From positions 29,906-93,905 of the forward strand of contig JAEYKI010000022.1 of NCBI GenBank assembly GCA_023408315.1: a DNA stretch of 64,000 bases. Direction: 5' to 3'. Position 1 is the stretch's first letter, and each line of letters starts with the position of its first letter. The position numbers and the translations under genes are program-made. Shown piece by piece: positions 17,275-25,881 of the stretch. Source of the stretch: Bacillota bacterium (GTDB lineage: Bacteria; Bacillota; Clostridia; Christensenellales; Christensenellaceae). A model generated the notes under the pieces. That model was not told the DNA's origin. It searched no databases and saw only the letters and a program-made list of their open reading frames with translations.

Positions 17275-19038
17275 ATGTTAAGACAGGAAATTGAAGAGCA
17301 ATATAAATGGAAGCTGGAAGACATCTTTGCTTCGGATGCGGACTGGGAAGCGGCGTTTAAAAAGCTGGAAGGCGAGTTTGGTTGCGTTGCCCGGATAGAG
17401 CAGGAACTGACCGCGAGCGCAGAGAAACTTGCGGAGAGCCTGAAAAAAATAGACGAACTTTCCCTGATGGTGGAACGGCTGTATGTATATGCCCGCATGC
17501 GCAGGGACGAGGATAACGGCAACGCCAAATACCAGGCGATGACAGACAGGGCCACAGGCATTAGCGTGCGGCTTTCGTCCGCCTTTGCTTTTGTGAGCCC
17601 CAAACTGCTGGAAATGGAAGAAAATACGTTGCGCGGCTATGCGGAGGGCTTTGCCGGTCTGGCCGATTATAAGTTTATGATCAGCGACCTGCTGCGCTCA
17701 AAGGAGCATGTACTCAGCGAAAAAGAAGAAAAGCTGCTGGCCATGTCTTCCGATTTTGCGGGGGGCGCGCACGATATATTCACCATGCTTAACAATGCGG
17801 ATATGACCTTTGGCAATGTGGACGGCCAGCCGTTAACGCATGGAAGCTACATTGTATTTATGCAGCATAAAGACCGGGATATCCGGCGCAAAGCATACGA
17901 GACGTATTACCAATCCTATAAAAATATGATTAACACCATTTCCACGGCGTATTCCACCAGCGTGAAAAAAGACGTATTTTACGCCAAAGCACGCAACTAC
18001 GGCAGCGCCCTGGAAAAAGCGCTGTATGGAGACGATGTGCCGGTAAAGCTTTACGATACCCTGATTAATATCGTTAACAATAATCTTGGCACTTTGCACC
18101 GGTACGTGGGATTAAAAAAGAAGCTGCTGAATCTGGATAAACTGTGCATGTACGATATTTACGCGCCCCTGGTGCCGGATTTAAAAAATGAATACAAATA
18201 CGAAGAGGCGCAGGAAATGGTGCTGGCCGGGCTTGAGCCGTTGGGAGAGGATTACGTCAAATTGCTCAAAACCTCTTTTGCAGAGGGCTGGATTGATGTT
18301 TTTGAGAACAAGGGCAAAACTAGCGGCGCGTATTCCTGGGGCGCGTGGGGAACGCATCCGTATGTTCTTTTGAACCACCGCGGAGATTTGGACAGCGTGT
18401 TTACCATTGCCCATGAACTGGGCCATGCGCTGCATTCCTATTATTCCAACAACGCGCAGCCCTATGCCACCAGCGGCTACACTATATTTGTTGCGGAGGT
18501 TGCTTCCACGGTAAACGAGATACTGTTAACGCACCATCTCCTTAAAACGTCAGAAGGAGAGCTTAGGAAGTATATTCTGAATCATTTTTTGGACCAGTTC
18601 CGCACAACTGTGCTGCGCCAGACCATGTTTGCAGAGTTTGAAAAAATCACGCACGAAATGTCCGCGGCAGGGGAACCGCTTACGCCCGAGAGCCTGTGCG
18701 GCGTGTACGGCGGCCTGAACAGCAAATATTACGGGGATGAGATGTGCGCGGATGATACCATATCATACGAATGGGCGCGTATCCCTCATTTTTATAACGC
18801 GTTCTATGTCTACAAATACGCAACCGGATTTTCTGCCGCCGTGCAGATCGCGGGAGACGTGCTGCAGGGCAAAAACATAGAAGCGTACAAAAAGTTTCTT
18901 ACCACCGGCGGAAGCGATTACCCGCTGAACGAGCTGAAGATAGCGGGCGTGGATCTGGTGGAGGGCGGCCCGGTGGAAGCCTGCATGACAGCGTTTGAAA
19001 GTACGCTTGAGGAGTTTGAAAAAGCCTTTTTAGCCTAA
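17275..19038 (+). CDS. pepF: Oligoendopeptidase F (M3 family zinc peptidase)
   Basis: 587 residues. The zinc site HELGH has H380, E381 and H384 inside IAHELGHALHSYYS, with the downstream glutamate region VAEVASTVNE supplying the third ligand. The helical N-terminal domain and full length match PepF, a cytosolic enzyme that cleaves oligopeptides of roughly 7-17 residues. AAGGAG lies 6 nt before the ATG. It is the last gene of the queT operon, 9 nt after the PFL stop. Confidence 0.95.
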   Translation: MLRQEIEEQYKWKLEDIFASDADWEAAFKKLEGEFGCVARIEQELTASAEKLAESLKKIDELSLMVERLYVYARMRRDEDNGNAKYQAMTDRATGISVRLSSAFAFVSPKLLEMEENTLRGYAEGFAGLADYKFMISDLLRSKEHVLSEKEEKLLAMSSDFAGGAHDIFTMLNNADMTFGNVDGQPLTHGSYIVFMQHKDRDIRRKAYETYYQSYKNMINTISTAYSTSVKKDVFYAKARNYGSALEKALYGDDVPVKLYDTLINIVNNNLGTLHRYVGLKKKLLNLDKLCMYDIYAPLVPDLKNEYKYEEAQEMVLAGLEPLGEDYVKLLKTSFAEGWIDVFENKGKTSGAYSWGAWGTHPYVLLNHRGDLDSVFTIAHELGHALHSYYSNNAQPYATSGYTIFVAEVASTVNEILLTHHLLKTSEGELRKYILNHFLDQFRTTVLRQTMFAEFEKITHEMSAAGEPLTPESLCGVYGGLNSKYYGDEMCADDTISYEWARIPHFYNAFYVYKYATGFSAAVQIAGDVLQGKNIEAYKKFLTTGGSDYPLNELKIAGVDLVEGGPVEACMTAFESTLEEFEKAFLA

Positions 19039-19121
19039 GGATGCTGGGCTGCCATAAATTTAATTCTGGCGGCATGCCGCTGTTTAAAAGCCTTATGTTA
19101 TGGAAACACCCGGAACCAGAA

Positions 19122-19153
19122 AGCCATTCGTATAATCTTTTTGCCGAATGGCT
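19122..19153. other. 9-bp inverted repeat after pepF
   Basis: AGCCATTCG (19122-19130) and CGAATGGCT (19145-19153) flank a 14-nt loop. No T-run follows on the plus strand. It may be an RNA-processing or weak termination hairpin for pepF, or an operator for the isomerase gene. Confidence 0.45.
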
Positions 19154-19237
19154 CTGTTGTTAAGCGGAAAAAGATTTTCAAATTGAGCATGAAATGATAA
19201 ACTGTTACCAAAGGATTCTTCAATAGGGAGGTATATT

Positions 19238-20035
19238 ATGAAACTGAGTTTTTCCACCTTGGGATGTCCGGAGTGGAGTTTTTCGGAGATTCTGTCCACC
19301 GCAAAAGACCTTGGGTACGACGGCATTGAGATTCGGGGCGTGCAAAATGTGATGGATGTTCCGCGGATTCCCCAGTTTGCTCCCGATGAAGCGGTCAAAA
19401 CCAAGAAGCTTCTTGCAGACAAGAAGCTGGAAATTGTGTGCCTGACTTCTGCGTGTTATATGAACGTGCCTGATTTTACGCAGGATACCGTATATCATGC
19501 CATTGCCTATGTGGATACGGCAAAGGATCTGGACGTAAAATATATCCGCGTGCTTGCCGACTTTGGGCCGGAAAAAACGAATGAGGTGGATGAAGCGCTT
19601 GTGATTTCCAATTTAAAAAAGGTGGCGCATTACGCCGCGTGCCGCAATGTGGAAGTGTTGATAGAAACAAACGGATGGTTTGCGGATTCCAAACGCGCCG
19701 CCAGCCTGGTGGAACAGGCTGGAGATAATGTGGGCGTCATCTGGGATATCCACCATCCTTACCGGTTTTTTGGCGAATCGCCCGAGTATACCGTGAGCGT
19801 GCTGGGAAAACGCATCAAACATGTGCATCTGAAAGATTCCAAAATTGTGAACGGCAAGGTGGAATATACCATGATGGGTTACGGCGATGTGCCCATTGCC
19901 GCATGCGTTGCCGCGCTTGAAAAAGCGGGTTATACCGGCAGCTATTGCCTGGAATGGGTAAAACGCTGGAACCTGCAACTGGAAGAGCCGGGCATAGCTT
20001 TTGCGCAGTTTGCAAGCTATATGAAGAATTTATAA
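19238..20035 (+). CDS. Sugar phosphate isomerase/epimerase (AP endonuclease 2-like TIM barrel)
   Basis: 265 residues. It opens with MKLSFSTLGCPEWSFSE and DLGYDGIEIRG, typical of xylose-isomerase-like TIM barrels. Metal-site candidates are the Glu in LIETNG, the Asp/His in WDIHHPY, the His of HVHLKD and the Glu of YCLEW. The substrate is unknown; relatives isomerise or epimerise sugars, inosose or hydroxypyruvate. GGGAGG lies upstream of the ATG. It is monocistronic, followed by a terminator. Confidence 0.85.
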   Translation: MKLSFSTLGCPEWSFSEILSTAKDLGYDGIEIRGVQNVMDVPRIPQFAPDEAVKTKKLLADKKLEIVCLTSACYMNVPDFTQDTVYHAIAYVDTAKDLDVKYIRVLADFGPEKTNEVDEALVISNLKKVAHYAACRNVEVLIETNGWFADSKRAASLVEQAGDNVGVIWDIHHPYRFFGESPEYTVSVLGKRIKHVHLKDSKIVNGKVEYTMMGYGDVPIAACVAALEKAGYTGSYCLEWVKRWNLQLEEPGIAFAQFASYMKNL

Positions 20036-20040
20036 ATTAT

Positions 20041-20066
20041 AAAGGCGGAGAATATCCGCCTTTTTC
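20041..20066 (+). terminator. Terminator of the isomerase gene
   Basis: AAAGGCGGA, a 5-nt loop and TCCGCCTTTTT, directly after the stop codon. Confidence 0.88.
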
Positions 20067-20093
20067 TTATGCGTGGCTACTTCCCGCGCCCAC

Positions 20094-20113
20094 TTCTTTT
20101 CTGAAGAAAAGAA
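20094..20113. repeat. Palindrome of the dispersed hairpin family
   Basis: TTCTTTTCT (20094-20102) and AGAAAAGAA (20105-20113) form a 9-bp palindrome. Nearly the same unit recurs at 43056-43076. The rest of the gap to 20195 shows nothing else I can support. Confidence 0.5.
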
Positions 20114-20195
20114 ACAAAAAACTTTTAATGTCTTGGTAAAATTTCAGAAAAACTCCATTTCTCAAAAAAGGTTCTCAGGACGGCAAATTCTTGAG

Positions 20196-20576
20196 TTATT
20201 CCATTTTGCATGTTTTGCATGGAACACGCAAGGTATTTTTCCGGAAGCTGCGGCCAATTGATACGTCCTTAGCGTTGCAGCATTTTTGATTGTTATATCT
20301 GCACCCCACAACGCCGCATAAAACGGCGGTTTCCTGTGGGTATTTTGCAGTTCTTAATTCTTCTGCGGCCTCGCTGCCGAAAATTTCACCAGCCCGAGCA
20401 GGATGGGATGGCTTTTCCATGGCAGTCAGCAGGTAGTTTCCCGGATCGTTGGTATGCGTGCAGCAGTGATTGCTCCGAATGCCGTACGCACGGCATTGTT
20501 CCACCCGTATTACGCTTGCTGTGCAGCTTTTATGTTTGTTATGCAGGCAATCGCTCGCTGCGCATTTAATAGCCAT
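20196..20576 (-). CDS. DUF1540 cysteine-rich protein with two domains
   Basis: 126 residues containing two DUF1540-like cysteine clusters: C4, C10, C18, C28 and further residues at the N-terminus, and a second cluster in the last 45 residues (CGVVGCRYNNQKCCN, CKTC). DUF1540 is a small cysteine-rich, probably metal-binding domain common in spore formers, of unknown function. Its ATG abuts the stop of the upstream DUF1540 gene with no gap, so translation is coupled. Confidence 0.8.
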   Translation of the reverse strand: MAIKCAASDCLHNKHKSCTASVIRVEQCRAYGIRSNHCCTHTNDPGNYLLTAMEKPSHPARAGEIFGSEAAEELRTAKYPQETAVLCGVVGCRYNNQKCCNAKDVSIGRSFRKNTLRVPCKTCKME

Positions 20577-20741
20577 TTATGTGCGTGCGGAAAAACTGCC
20601 GCACATACTGCCCTGGGATGTTTTAACATCCGCGCCCGCACCTGTGTTGGGCGTAACCAGAATTCCGCTCAATTTGCATTTTTCTCCTTTTCCGTGATGC
20701 TCGCAAGTTTCTACCGAGCAATTAATCTTTTGATTGCTCAT
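20577..20741 (-). CDS. Small single-domain DUF1540 protein
   Basis: 54 residues, MSNQKINCSVETCEHHGKG followed by CKLSG and a late SMCGSF, which is one complete DUF1540 cysteine pattern. GAGGGGG lies 8-9 nt before the ATG at 20741 and supports this start over longer in-frame openings. It forms a two-gene unit with the larger DUF1540 gene and is divergent from gerC across 166 bp. The gap holds a TATAAT at 20797-20802 but no good -35, so a sporulation sigma factor is possible. Confidence 0.75.
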   Translation of the reverse strand: MSNQKINCSVETCEHHGKGEKCKLSGILVTPNTGAGADVKTSQGSMCGSFSART

Positions 20742-20907
20742 TTTTTTTATCCCCCTCGCTTTGATCTCAAAATTATTATTTGCATTTAAAAAAGTATATA
20801 ATCGGCTTTTATTTGGGAAAATAGCTTTAAAAAGGGGGCCGCCAGATGCTGAAAATAAACCTTTTCCCGCTGCAAAAAAACAAAAAAATTGCCAGGGCAG
20901 CACGCGT

Positions 20908-21972
20908 ATGAAAAAAATATTTGTGTGCCTTTTGGCATGCCTGTTGCTGCTTACTTCCTGCGGGATGGGCGAAGAGATTGATTCGCTTGGCATTGTGGTT
21001 GGAGCCGCTTTTGACAGGCCCAAAACAGACGGAGACATCAACATGACGGCCTGCATCCTGCGGGTAAACGGAAGCGGGTCCGATTCGGAGGGCGGGGACT
21101 CCGGCGGCGGCAAGGAATATGTGATCGTCAACTCGGAATCTCCGTCTTTTTACGAAGCGCAGAGCCGCATTATGCTTAAAATTGAGCGAAGGCCATTTTG
21201 GGGGCATAACAATATTATTCTGGCTTCCGAAGATGTGGATCTAAAGCCGATCATCCAGGCTTTTTATAACGGGTACGACAAACGCGGAAGCGAGTATGTG
21301 GTGATAACAAACGGCAGCGCTGCCGGCGTTTTGGAGAGCAGCAATTTTGCGGGCAGCATTGGCGCCGTAAGCATCAATGAAATTCTTGGCATGGCAAGAG
21401 ATAACGGGAATATAACGGATATAAACGTGGACGAGTTATTTGCCAAAATGAACTCCAAGTCCCGCGCGGCCTATTTGCCTTATGGAAAAGCGGAGGATAA
21501 AAAATTTACCTTTTTGGGGATGTGTGTGGTGCGCGATTATATGTTCAGGGGCGCGCTTACGTCGGACGAGAGTGTGGGCAGCCTGATTGTGCTGAACGAT
21601 TATAAAAGCGGGGGTATTTCTGTGCCCTTGGGCGAGGCCCAGGCAGGCGTGGAGCTGCTGGATACCGCGTGCACCGTGGACTGCTCGGAAGACAAGCAGT
21701 TTACCGTGCAGGTAAAGGCCGATTATTCTGTGCAGGATATCAACGGCGTGGCGAAAATGGACAACGAGACGGTAAAACGGATTGTAAACGATGCGCTTAA
21801 GAGTAAGATTGAGCAGGCCATACAGAAATCCAAGGAATTGGACGCGGATTATATGAATTTTTCCGACGTTTATTTTAAAAAATTTGCGCGGGAGATGCCG
21901 GGAGATTTTAAGTTTTCGCAGTTTAACGTGGCAGTGGACGGAAAATTGAAGTTTAAGGGGATTGAGTATTGA
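20908..21972 (+). CDS. Ger(x)C-family spore germination lipoprotein
   Basis: 354 residues from MKKIFVCLLACLLLLTSCG, a clear lipoprotein signal with a cysteine in LTSC. The following GEEIDSLGIVVGAAFD opening and a C-terminal YFKKFAREMPGDF are typical of GerAC/GerBC proteins, the lipoprotein subunit of germinant receptors in the inner spore membrane. The start at 20908 is chosen for the signal peptide; the ribosome site is weak. It overlaps gerB by 4 nt. No gerA-type subunit lies beside it. Confidence 0.85.
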   Translation: MKKIFVCLLACLLLLTSCGMGEEIDSLGIVVGAAFDRPKTDGDINMTACILRVNGSGSDSEGGDSGGGKEYVIVNSESPSFYEAQSRIMLKIERRPFWGHNNIILASEDVDLKPIIQAFYNGYDKRGSEYVVITNGSAAGVLESSNFAGSIGAVSINEILGMARDNGNITDINVDELFAKMNSKSRAAYLPYGKAEDKKFTFLGMCVVRDYMFRGALTSDESVGSLIVLNDYKSGGISVPLGEAQAGVELLDTACTVDCSEDKQFTVQVKADYSVQDINGVAKMDNETVKRIVNDALKSKIEQAIQKSKELDADYMNFSDVYFKKFAREMPGDFKFSQFNVAVDGKLKFKGIEY

Positions 21973-23147
21973 AAAAGAAAATATACGGCTACCAATTGAT
22001 GCTGCTGATTATTTTATCCTGCGTGGGAAGTATTTTTTTGGTGACCGTGCAGGAGCGCGCCATTGGCACCGCCGCGTGGCTGGCCCTGCTTTGCAGCTTT
22101 CCCGCCGGGCTGGCAATCAACCTGTTATTTTTGCTGCTGTTTAAAAGAAGCAATTACGATACCATCAGCCGTATCAATGTGGCGGCGTTTGGTCCCGCAG
22201 GCAATGCGGTTACGGTGGTGTATTGCCTGTATTTTTTACTGGGCGCAAGCCTGCTGCTTAATTATTACGGTATTTTTACGGTAAGCATTATTCTGCGGCA
22301 AATGCAGCTTACGTTTTTTATTTTACCTATAGTATTTTTAATTGGCTGGGCGGCGCAGAGCGGCGTTACCGTGATTGGCCGGATGGCGGTTATTTTTTCT
22401 TATATTCTGCTGGGCACGGTTGCTGTTACGTTTTTGTTTGAACTGCCCTATGTGCAGTGGGAGAACATATTTCCGCTGTTTTATACGGATACCGGCAGTT
22501 TTTTAAAAATGGCTTTTTTGTTTGCATTTATACAATTTGGTGATTTGATGGCTGTATTCTGCCTGCTGCCTTATGTTGAAAATAAAGAAAAAATTATTAA
22601 AAAAAGCCTTATCAGCGTTTCTATTGGCGTTGGAATTGTGGTTTTGTTTGCGTTTTTAAACGCCCTGGTGCTGGGGGAAGTGCTGTCCCGGCAGTACTCT
22701 GCTTTTTTGCGGGTGATGCGGCTGGTTGATTTAGGCAGAATTATCAACCGGCTGGAGGTTCTTGTGTTTGCCGGGTATTTCTTTGCCACGGTGTTCCGGC
22801 TGATGGTGGAGTATACCGTGGTGGTCTCCAACCTGCGCGATGCGCTGCATTTGAATAAAAAAACGCCCCGCAGCTTCTCAGGCTGGGCCGTGCTGCTGGG
22901 GGCGGGCGCAGCGCTGGCAATATGCAGCATTTTGATCGCCCCCGCGACTGAGGATACCATGCGGTTTATTACAAATGTGTACCCCTATATCGCGATTGTG
23001 GTGCAGATAGCGCTGCCCGCGGCAACGCATATAGCCCTGTCCCTCCGGCAGGCCGCAAAATCCAGGTATGCCAAGCATGCCACTACAAGAAAAAAAGAGA
23101 AACCCAAATTACAAAAAACCGCAAGGTATTGGCAGCCAAGGCAATAA
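21969..23147 (+). CDS. GerAB/ArcD/ProY-family spore germination permease
   Basis: 392 residues with about ten transmembrane segments, beginning KKKIYGYQLMLLIILSCVGS, the typical opening of GerAB-like permeases of the APC superfamily that contribute the germinant-binding subunit. The start is TTG at 21969, overlapping the gerC stop (TTGA). The C-terminal tail is lysine- and arginine-rich. With GerC it is two thirds of a canonical receptor; the A subunit is missing locally. Confidence 0.85.
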   Translation: MKKKIYGYQLMLLIILSCVGSIFLVTVQERAIGTAAWLALLCSFPAGLAINLLFLLLFKRSNYDTISRINVAAFGPAGNAVTVVYCLYFLLGASLLLNYYGIFTVSIILRQMQLTFFILPIVFLIGWAAQSGVTVIGRMAVIFSYILLGTVAVTFLFELPYVQWENIFPLFYTDTGSFLKMAFLFAFIQFGDLMAVFCLLPYVENKEKIIKKSLISVSIGVGIVVLFAFLNALVLGEVLSRQYSAFLRVMRLVDLGRIINRLEVLVFAGYFFATVFRLMVEYTVVVSNLRDALHLNKKTPRSFSGWAVLLGAGAALAICSILIAPATEDTMRFITNVYPYIAIVVQIALPAATHIALSLRQAAKSRYAKHATTRKKEKPKLQKTARYWQPRQ

Positions 23148-23172
23148 AAAACGGCCTGCAGCCGTTTTTTTT
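23147..23172 (+). terminator. Terminator of gerC-gerB
   Basis: AAAACGGC, a 5-nt loop CTGCA and GCCGTTTTTTTT, starting at the gerB stop codon. Confidence 0.88.
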
Positions 23173-23294
23173 GGAGACTGCCCGCCTCCAGGCCTCTGAA
23201 CAAAGGGACGATCGTCCTTTTGGAATCCCGTTATTATTTTTTAAATTTTATGTTTTCTTTCAGTTACCTTTTTTTTTAAAAAGGTACAAAGAAA
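23172..23294. repeat. Dispersed multi-hairpin repeat, copy 2
   Basis: Three inverted repeats lie in a row: TGGAG/CTCCA (23172-23190), GGAC/GTCC with flanking A/T pairs (23203-23220), and a nested TTTCTTT..ACCTTTTT..AAAAAGGT..AAAGAAA (23254-23294). The first two closely match the beginning of the element at 42871-42931. Confidence 0.65.
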
Positions 23295-23311
23295 AAGAGG
23301 AATCCCCCGAT

Positions 23312-25723
23312 TTAAAGAACGATATTCACAATCCGTCCCGGAATCACGATAATCTTTTTGGGCTGCTGGCCTGCCAGGTATTTGTCAAAGTTCGCCAGGG
23401 CGAATTTTTCTGTTTCTTCCTTGGTGGCGCCCGCAGGCATATCAAAATTGGTTTTCACCTTGCCGTTGATTTGCAGGGCCATATTCACGGTATTGCGCAC
23501 CAAAGCCTTCTCATCAAATGCCGGGAACGGCTGATTGAACACAGAATATGGCTCGCCCAGCGCCTCCCAGAGTTCTTCGCAGAAGTGCGGCGCAAACGGG
23601 GCCAGCAGCAGAACCAACTGCTTAACGGCGTGCTGTGCAAACCTGGCGTCAAAAGTGCCTTCCGTGTATTTATACAGGGCGTTCACCAGCTCCATCAGGC
23701 GCGCAATGGCGGTGTTGAAAGAGAACGCAGGAATATCCGCGCTGATGTTTTTTATCGCGTAATGCAGCGCATAGTTTGCATCCGGGTCCGCATGTCCGGT
23801 ACCGCCCGACGCATTTTTGACTTTAAAAGCAAGGCGTTCCACGCGCTCCAAAAACTTGAACACAGATTTAATGCCGTTGTCGTTCCAGGGGCCGCCCTCT
23901 ATGTAATTGAAACCGAATCCCAGGTACATGCGCAAAGTATCCGAGCCATACTGGGAAACATATGTATCCGGAGATATAACGTTCCCTCTGTTTTTGCTCA
24001 TTTTTTCGCCATCGGGGCCTAATATCATTCCCTGATGCACCAGGGACAGGAAGGGTTCGTCAAATCCCAGGTATCCCATGTCGTGGAACGCCTTGGTGAA
24101 GAACCGCGCGTACAAGAGGTGCATGCATGCGTGCTCGGGACCTCCCACGTATTTGTCCACAGGAAGAAGTTTGTCCATGATTTCCCGGGAGAACGCTTCC
24201 TTATCGTTCTTACTGTCCGGATAGCGCAGGTAGTACCAGGAAGAGCACACAAACGTATCCATTGTATCCACATCCCGCCTGGCGGGGCCGCCGCACTTGG
24301 GACAGGTGGTGTTAACAAAATTTTCTTTTTTGGCCAGGGGCGAGATGCCGTCCGGCGTAAAGTTTACGTCGTAGGGAAGCTCCACCGGCAGGTCTTTCTC
24401 GGGCACCGGCACTTCGCCGCAATGTTCGCAGTAAACCATGGGGATGGGCGCGCCCCAGTAGCGCTGGCGGGAGATCAGCCAGTCGCGCAGGCGGTAGTTG
24501 ATCTTGAATTCACCGTTGCCCATGTTGCGCAGGGCCTCGGTAATAGACTCTTTTGCCTGATCGGACGTCTGCCCGTCAAATTCGCCGCTGTTTTCCAGAA
24601 TGCCATATTCCACAAAAGGAAGAGAATCGTTTGTATCCTTTGTTTTGGCATGAATGACACGCTCTATGGGCAGGCCATACCTGTTGGCAAAAGCAAAGTC
24701 GCGCTCGTCGTGCGCCGGAACAGCCATCACAATGCCCGTGCCATAGCTTGACAGCACATAGTCCGCTATCCAAACGGGAACACGGCGCCCGTTGATGGGA
24801 TTAATCGCGTATGATCCGGTAAACACGCCGGTTTTTTCCCGCGTGGTGGAAAGGCGGTCTATCTCGGTCGCGCGCGCCGCGTATTCGCGGTACTCGTCCA
24901 CCTTCTTTTTATATTCGTCCGTCGTAATTTTGGAAACAAGCTCGTGCTCGGGAGAGAAAACAACATACGTGCAGCCGTGCAATGTGTCCGCGCGGGTGGT
25001 AAACACATTGAACCCCCGCCCGTCTTCCATACTGAACATCAGCTCGCTGCCCGTAGATTTGCCAATCCAGTTTCTCTGCATCAGTTTTGTTTTCTCCGGC
25101 CAGTCGATGCCGTCCAGGCCTTTAAGAAGCTGCTCCGCATACTCTGTGATTTTGAAAAACCACTGCGTCAGGTGCTTCTTGGTTACCGTTGTATGGCAGC
25201 GCTCGCAGGTGCCGTCCTGCACCTGCTCGTTGGCAAGCACGGTGTTGCAGCTTGGGCACCAGTTTACCGGCGCAGCCTTGCGGTATGCCAGACCCTTTTT
25301 ATAAAGCTGCAAAAAACACCACTGCGTCCATTTGTAATACTCCGGAACGCAGGTTTTAAGCTCGTAGTTCCAGTCGAATGTTGCGCCAATGGCCTTTAAT
25401 TGCTCTTCCATTGTTGCTATATTGGAAAGCGTGGAATCGCTTGGATGAATGCCGGTTTTTATGGCGTAATTCTCCGCAGGCAGGCCAAACGCGTCAAAAC
25501 CCATTGGATGGAATACGTTGTAGCCCTGCATGCGCATGAATCTTGCATAAGTATCTGTAAGGCTGTAATTGTACCAATGGCCCATATGAAGTTTTGCGCC
25601 CGACGGATAGGAAAACATTTCTAAAATGTATTGTTTTGGACGGGTGGAGGCAGGATTATAATCATACAGATGGGTTTCATTCCATTTTTTCTGCCATTTT
25701 TTCTCAATGTCTGGTAAATTCAA
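23312..25723 (-). CDS. leuS: Leucyl-tRNA synthetase
   Basis: 803 residues, normal bacterial length. The class I HIGH motif appears as HMGH (46-49) and KMSKS as KMSKN in the second half. The CP1 editing domain (about 220-420) and a zinc-like cysteine cluster CPSCNTVLANEQVQDGTCERC are present. It charges tRNA-Leu in the cytosol. GGGGGG-rich ribosome site before the ATG. The leader is short and contains no T-box. Confidence 0.97.
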   Translation of the reverse strand: MNLPDIEKKWQKKWNETHLYDYNPASTRPKQYILEMFSYPSGAKLHMGHWYNYSLTDTYARFMRMQGYNVFHPMGFDAFGLPAENYAIKTGIHPSDSTLSNIATMEEQLKAIGATFDWNYELKTCVPEYYKWTQWCFLQLYKKGLAYRKAAPVNWCPSCNTVLANEQVQDGTCERCHTTVTKKHLTQWFFKITEYAEQLLKGLDGIDWPEKTKLMQRNWIGKSTGSELMFSMEDGRGFNVFTTRADTLHGCTYVVFSPEHELVSKITTDEYKKKVDEYREYAARATEIDRLSTTREKTGVFTGSYAINPINGRRVPVWIADYVLSSYGTGIVMAVPAHDERDFAFANRYGLPIERVIHAKTKDTNDSLPFVEYGILENSGEFDGQTSDQAKESITEALRNMGNGEFKINYRLRDWLISRQRYWGAPIPMVYCEHCGEVPVPEKDLPVELPYDVNFTPDGISPLAKKENFVNTTCPKCGGPARRDVDTMDTFVCSSWYYLRYPDSKNDKEAFSREIMDKLLPVDKYVGGPEHACMHLLYARFFTKAFHDMGYLGFDEPFLSLVHQGMILGPDGEKMSKNRGNVISPDTYVSQYGSDTLRMYLGFGFNYIEGGPWNDNGIKSVFKFLERVERLAFKVKNASGGTGHADPDANYALHYAIKNISADIPAFSFNTAIARLMELVNALYKYTEGTFDARFAQHAVKQLVLLLAPFAPHFCEELWEALGEPYSVFNQPFPAFDEKALVRNTVNMALQINGKVKTNFDMPAGATKEETEKFALANFDKYLAGQQPKKIIVIPGRIVNIVL

Positions 25724-25749
25724 CTTTTTATACCCCCCTAAACAATAAA

Positions 25750-25778
25750 ATATTATAGTATTGAAATATAAAAGTCAA
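25750..25778 (-). promoter_or_regulatory. Promoter of leuS
   Basis: On the minus strand TTGACT (25778-25773), a 17-bp spacer and TAATAT (25755-25750). A better TATAAT overlaps it, but at 15-bp spacing. Confidence 0.5.
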
Positions 25779-25881
25779 TTGAATTGTTGTAAAAACCGTG
25801 TGCTTTGTGGTATATTTAAAAATACATGTTATGCTTGAAAATGTAGAATAATCATACTTTGACTGATACGGAGGTCGAACG

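Noticed and set aside
25724..25800. T-box leader upstream of leuS
   Set aside because: The promoter lies within about 60 bp of the start codon and no T-box sequence or terminator is present.
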